This document shows, one piece after another, positions 50,281 through 53,393 of a stretch of DNA of 53,393 bases. The notes below the pieces were generated by a model that was not told the DNA's origin, searched no databases, and saw only the letters and a list, made by a program, of their open reading frames with translations. Source of the stretch: Caryophanales bacterium UBA5729. GTDB lineage: Bacteria > Bacillota_I > Bacilli_A > Izemoplasmatales > Hujiaoplasmataceae. Both the position numbers and the translations under genes were made by a program. The stretch's first letter is position 1, and each line of letters begins with the position of its first letter. The DNA lies in NCBI GenBank assembly GCA_002419505.1, contig DIGF01000027.1, positions 1-53,393 on the forward strand. The letters run 5' to 3'.

Positions 50281-51239
50281 CGCTTTTCGAAGAGAATTGC
50301 AGTAATTGGAATCAAGAAAAATACCAACCAACTATAATGATAAGCGCCGGCATATTCTCCTAACAAAAAGAATATGATTACGCTGATAAAAGGAGTATAA
50401 GAAACAACTGCAATTTTTTCTTTTTTTACAAACTGTCGATATAGTAAAGTAACAATCGGAATTATAAGAAACATTAACCAAGTTGGATGCCAAATCTGAT
50501 ATTGCAATCCTATCCACAAATAAATCAACAACAGCAATAATGAAGAAGCTAATGAAAGTAATAACGTTTTAAAAGGTTTTCTTGAGTTGATGACCAATTC
50601 GATTTCACCTGATATAATTCCCATCACTGGAATTGGAATAAGCAGTAAGAAATGTAAGTAGCCGGCAGGATTATAAATTAAGACAATCAATATGAATATA
50701 ACCATTGCTACCAAAGTATAAACTCCAAAAAGACGAGATAGAGTTTTTTTGCTATTTAGAAAACCTAAACTAGGAATTATTAAAAATAAAGCCCACATCG
50801 GATGCCAGAGGTTAAGGTAGGTTCCTAAAAGCATAAAAGCTGTCAAACTAACAAATACACTTAAAGCAACGTACTTTTCAAATCCCTTGGTTTCAATCGA
50901 GATTGCTGTAATAGGAATCAAAAGAAATACCAACCAGCCTGGATTCCAAGCCTGATGATTGAAACCGAGATAGAAGAATAGAACAGCAGCTACAAACGGG
51001 CTTATAGCAATTATCCTATTGTCAACTTTGGTTCGCTTTGGCATATCTGCCATTAGAATTTTAGCTATTTCTTGAGGAGCTCCTAGTTTTTCTATAAATT
51101 CGACTTCATTTTCTCCTCTTTGAATAGCTTCATCTATCAAAGTTTTATAATCGTCAATCACTTCATCTATAGCTGAAGTTGAATATTCCATCTCTTTAAG
51201 TATTTTATGTAATTTTTCAATAAAAATCTCTTTATTCAT
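50274..51239 (-). CDS. HAAS-domain membrane protein with repeated W-P-W-L hairpins
   Basis: 321 residues. Residues 1-70 are a HAAS/DUF1700-like helical domain (DEVIDDYKTLIDEAIQRGE). The membrane part (about 75-318) has about ten helices arranged as five repeats of a hairpin with the same phrase: NPGWLVFLLIPITAI near 95, HPMWALFLIIPSLGF near 145, a weak copy GYLHFLLLIPIPVMG near 190, HPTWLMFLIIPIVTL near 250 and YSWLVFFLIPITAIL near 303. It is the partner of the PadR regulator (stop overlaps the start of this gene). The function is unknown; an envelope role is likely. Confidence 0.7.
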   Translation of the reverse strand: MNKEIFIEKLHKILKEMEYSTSAIDEVIDDYKTLIDEAIQRGENEVEFIEKLGAPQEIAKILMADMPKRTKVDNRIIAISPFVAAVLFFYLGFNHQAWNPGWLVFLLIPITAISIETKGFEKYVALSVFVSLTAFMLLGTYLNLWHPMWALFLIIPSLGFLNSKKTLSRLFGVYTLVAMVIFILIVLIYNPAGYLHFLLLIPIPVMGIISGEIELVINSRKPFKTLLLSLASSLLLLLIYLWIGLQYQIWHPTWLMFLIIPIVTLLYRQFVKKEKIAVVSYTPFISVIIFFLLGEYAGAYHYSWLVFFLIPITAILFEKRK

Positions 51240-51552
51240 CGTTCTTTCCTCCTAAAATATCATTGACTTCTTGATAAAAGTCATCCCAATCTTTTCTTAA
51301 CATTTCCAACTGAGTTTTTCCGCGCTCAGTTAGCACAAAAACCTTATGTGGAGCACCCATTTCGCCTTGAACTTTAAGGTGTGAAATCAGCGAGTCATTT
51401 TCTAGTCTTCTTAACAAAGGATAGATTGTGTTTTCATTTACTGACAACCGATCTCTAAGTTCAACTAATACGTCATAGGTTGTCATTTGACCATTTTTGA
51501 GTATATGCAGAGTAATTAAATCGAGAACTCCCTTTTTAAATTGAGCATTCAT
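51232..51552 (-). CDS. PadR family transcriptional regulator, HAAS-linked, copy 2
   Basis: 106 residues, a paralogue of the PadR at 5803: the same MNAQFKKG start and NENTIYPLLRRLENDSL recognition region. The start at 51552 has AGAGG 5 bases upstream; the track start 30 bases further out lies in the operator region. It overlaps the HAAS membrane protein gene by 8 bases. The operator-like repeat lies just upstream. Confidence 0.87.
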   Translation of the reverse strand: MNAQFKKGVLDLITLHILKNGQMTTYDVLVELRDRLSVNENTIYPLLRRLENDSLISHLKVQGEMGAPHKVFVLTERGKTQLEMLRKDWDDFYQEVNDILGGKNDE

Positions 51553-51565
51553 AAAACCTCTCCCC

Positions 51566-51602
51566 CTTATTGTGTATAACAAAATGTGTAATGCACAATA
51601 AG
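51566..51602. promoter_or_regulatory. Putative PadR operator
   Basis: Perfect 9-bp inverted repeat CTTATTGTG/CACAATAAG (51566-51574 with 51594-51602), immediately upstream of the minus-strand padR gene; same TATTGTG/CACAATA half-sites as at 5751. Confidence 0.55.
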
Positions 51603-51676
51603 TATAACATAAAGATATTTGTTTGACAATACATTTTCTATTTTTTTTATCATATCAATCTTTTAGAAGTGTTATG

Positions 51677-51705
51677 TTGCATAAAATGACTAAAAATCGA
51701 TAATC
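51677..51705 (+). repeat. Possible tRNA-Phe fragment arm G
   Basis: TTGCATAAAATGACTAAAAATCGAT resembles the arm plus anticodon stem of fragments A and C (TTGCATGAAACGACTGAAAATCCAT). It lies 5 kb beyond fragment F, in the 262-base gap 51583-51844, which otherwise holds only the operator and promoters. Confidence 0.4.
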
Positions 51706-51844
51706 AATTGATTTAAATACTAATAATATCCCTTAATTTGTTATTATGATATATAATATAATTATCCGACTATGAAACTTAAGATAAGAAAATTATAATT
51801 TTTTTAACTTATGAATATGATTTAAAAAAAGAAAGGAGAAAAAA

Positions 51845-52198
51845 ATGTTTAACGAAATCGCTCGAATAATCATTGCAGCATCGATTTTGATCATTGTATT
51901 CTTTGCTTTTGTTAAAAAAGACACGCTTCCTAAATTAGTATCATATACTATCTTGACATCTATCGCACTAAGCATGGCTTTCAGTGGATTTGCAGGACTG
52001 ATTTCTAATGTCGACTTTTTGAATTTTTTGGAAAGTATTTTTAGATTTTTAGCAGATGTTGTTGTATTTCTTGAAATAGCAATTATCATATTTTTGTTAT
52101 TCTTTTCAAAATTCAAAACTAAAGTTCTTTTACTCAAAGTAGTTATCATCATCTATGTCGTTTTGACATTATTACTTGAATTAGGTGTATTCAAATAA
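51845..52198 (+). CDS. Small four-helix membrane protein
   Basis: 117 residues with four membrane helices (about 5-22, 31-51, 62-87, 95-115). AAAGGAG (51832-51839) precedes the ATG. No family is recognised. It is a single gene with a terminator downstream at 52265. Confidence 0.6.
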   Translation: MFNEIARIIIAASILIIVFFAFVKKDTLPKLVSYTILTSIALSMAFSGFAGLISNVDFLNFLESIFRFLADVVVFLEIAIIIFLLFFSKFKTKVLLLKVVIIIYVVLTLLLELGVFK

Positions 52199-52264
52199 AG
52201 CTATTTTTGAATTCAATCTATCAAATTTACAAAATACAAATTAATATGTAGATACAATGAAGAA

Positions 52265-52302
52265 ACAGTAAACGCAATTTTATATCGCGCTTACTGTTTT
52301 TT
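52265..52302 (+). terminator. Terminator after the small membrane protein gene
   Basis: 11-pair stem with one mismatch (52265-52275 with 52287-52297), then T7. Confidence 0.8.
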
Positions 52303-52400
52303 TATTGTAATCATTTAATAAAAATCAGATTAGATTTTGAAATAGAAAATATAAATTGTTTTAGGTAATGATATAATATTGACAAAAGGAGATGAAAAAA

Positions 52401-53393
52401 ATGAAATATAGGAAACTGGGAAAAACAAATATAAATGTTAGTGAAATAGCTATGGGATGTTGGCAACTAGGTGGAGTGTGGGGAGAGCCATTCAATTCTA
52501 GTGTCGCTGAAGAAACTCTAAAAGCTGCTCAAGTACAGGGTATAAATTGTTTTGACACTGCGGATGTTTATATTGGCGGTGAAAGTGAACGCGCAATTGG
52601 TAGATATATGAAAAACTTAAATAACAAACCTTTTGTCATAACTAAGATAGGCAGATGGTTAAACCCCCATGTTGCAGAAGGCTATAACGCAGAAAATCTT
52701 AGAAAATTTATAGATCAATCAAGAAAAAATTTGCAGGTTGAAGCTCTAGATATGGTTTTATTGCATTGTCCACCTTTTGAAGTGTTCTACATGCCAGAAG
52801 TTTTTGAGATTCTTGATAAAATAAAAAAAGAAGGAAAAATAAGACATTATGGAGTCAGTGTTCAAAAAGTTGAAGAAGCATTAAAAGCGATTGAATATCC
52901 TGGGGTTGAAGCCGTAGAGATTATCTTTAATATGTTTAGGCTAAGACCGGCAGAGTTATTTTTTGAACAGGCAAAGAAAAAGAATGTAGGTGTTATTGTC
53001 AGAGTACCGCTTGCTAGCGGACTTCTAACTGGTAAATTTACAAAACAAACGAAGTTCGGAAAGGAAGATCATCGCCAATCAAATCGTCAAGGAGAAATGT
53101 TTGATCGCGGAGAAACTTTTAGTGGAGTGGATTATGAGATGGGACTAGAAGCGGTTGAAAAGCTAAAAAAAGTTTTTCCTGGCCAATCTTTACCGATGAT
53201 TGCACTAAGATGGATTTTAATGTTTGATGCCGTTAGTACAATAATTCCCGGCGCAAGTAAACCGGAACATATTATAAGTAACGCTAAAGCTTCAGAATTG
53301 CCACCAATAAGTAAAAAACAAATGGAACAAGTAGAAGAAATATATAATAAGTATATCAAAGATCAAGTCCATAGCGTAAAATATCTTGTGTAA
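52401..53393 (+). CDS. Aldo/keto reductase
   Basis: NADPH-dependent aldo/keto reductase (330 residues). The catalytic tetrad is visible: Asp and Tyr in FDTADVYIGGES near 49-60, Lys in VITKIGRW near 83, His in VLLHCPP near 123. The cofactor end has IPGASKPEHI near 288. The start at 52401 is chosen because AAAAGGAG (52384-52391) lies 9 bases before it; the ATG at 52392 is directly on the site. An extended -10 (TGATATAAT, 52369-52377) precedes it. The gene ends exactly at the window end. Substrate unknown. Confidence 0.9.
   Translation: MKYRKLGKTNINVSEIAMGCWQLGGVWGEPFNSSVAEETLKAAQVQGINCFDTADVYIGGESERAIGRYMKNLNNKPFVITKIGRWLNPHVAEGYNAENLRKFIDQSRKNLQVEALDMVLLHCPPFEVFYMPEVFEILDKIKKEGKIRHYGVSVQKVEEALKAIEYPGVEAVEIIFNMFRLRPAELFFEQAKKKNVGVIVRVPLASGLLTGKFTKQTKFGKEDHRQSNRQGEMFDRGETFSGVDYEMGLEAVEKLKKVFPGQSLPMIALRWILMFDAVSTIIPGASKPEHIISNAKASELPPISKKQMEQVEEIYNKYIKDQVHSVKYLV

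Noticed and set aside
50131..50331. 66-residue minus-strand frame upstream of katA
   Set aside because: It crosses the terminator hairpin at 50243-50280 and has no ribosome-binding site or family match; it mostly covers the katA promoter region.

Overview
The window is low-GC, densely packed bacterial DNA that uses the standard code (TGA is a stop, for example at the ends of mnmG, parB and tdk). Gene content and order are Firmicute-like: tilS-hpt-ftsH-rqcP-lysS, mnmG-rsmG-parA-parB-DUF951, an RNA polymerase delta subunit, and a tRNA block in Bacillus-like order. No cell-wall or flagellar genes are seen. This points to a wall-less or wall-poor relative of Acholeplasma/Izemoplasma that keeps the standard code. 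The assignment is an inference and no 16S rRNA gene is present.

Layout. 1-11.5 kb: a secreted nuclease lipoprotein, two tandem NrnA-type DHH phosphoesterases, a Na/Pi symporter, rpoE, a PadR-HAAS envelope pair, an M32 carboxypeptidase and tldD-tldE. 11.5-16.8 kb: a small DUF4234 protein, a YfcC-type transporter, fructose-bisphosphate aldolase, two unrecognised proteins and an aminoglycoside-nucleotidyltransferase relative. 16.8-23.5 kb, minus strand: tilS-hpt-ftsH-rqcP-znuA-like-lysS. 23.7-31.6 kb: maf, malic enzyme, an LRR lipoprotein, rpmE, tdk-tadA, pyrG with an attenuator-like leader, the small SRP RNA and a HAD phosphatase. 31.6-38.7 kb: mnmG, rsmG, two membrane proteins with HD-GYP-like tails, parA, parB, a DUF951 protein and a MazG-like hydrolase, an origin-proximal type cluster. 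38.8-39.95 kb: eleven tRNA genes and one tRNA-like remnant, ending in tRNA-Phe.

The most unusual part starts just after tRNA-Phe. From about 39.95 to 46.3 kb, and possibly to 51.7 kb, small accessory genes are separated by at least six partial copies of the 3' half of tRNA-Phe. The copies start at the anticodon stem-loop, several share an upstream arm (ATGAAAC), and three are followed by related terminators. This is what repeated site-specific integration into tRNA-Phe would leave, yet no integrase is present. The units hold an XRE regulator with a divergent 50-residue membrane peptide, unknown proteins, an RCC1-repeat lipoprotein, a decayed AbiEi antitoxin gene and a GNAT acetyltransferase. 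Several units carry the same short terminator/promoter module. After them come a PadR-controlled operon (ferric-reductase-like protein plus a two-gene permease), catalase, a second PadR-HAAS pair and an aldo/keto reductase.

Links between genes: TilS (22.2 kb) would modify the Ile2(CAT) tRNA at 39.1 kb. All three PadR loci share a TGCACAAT-type upstream motif. Catalase and the ferric-reductase-like protein both imply access to heme.
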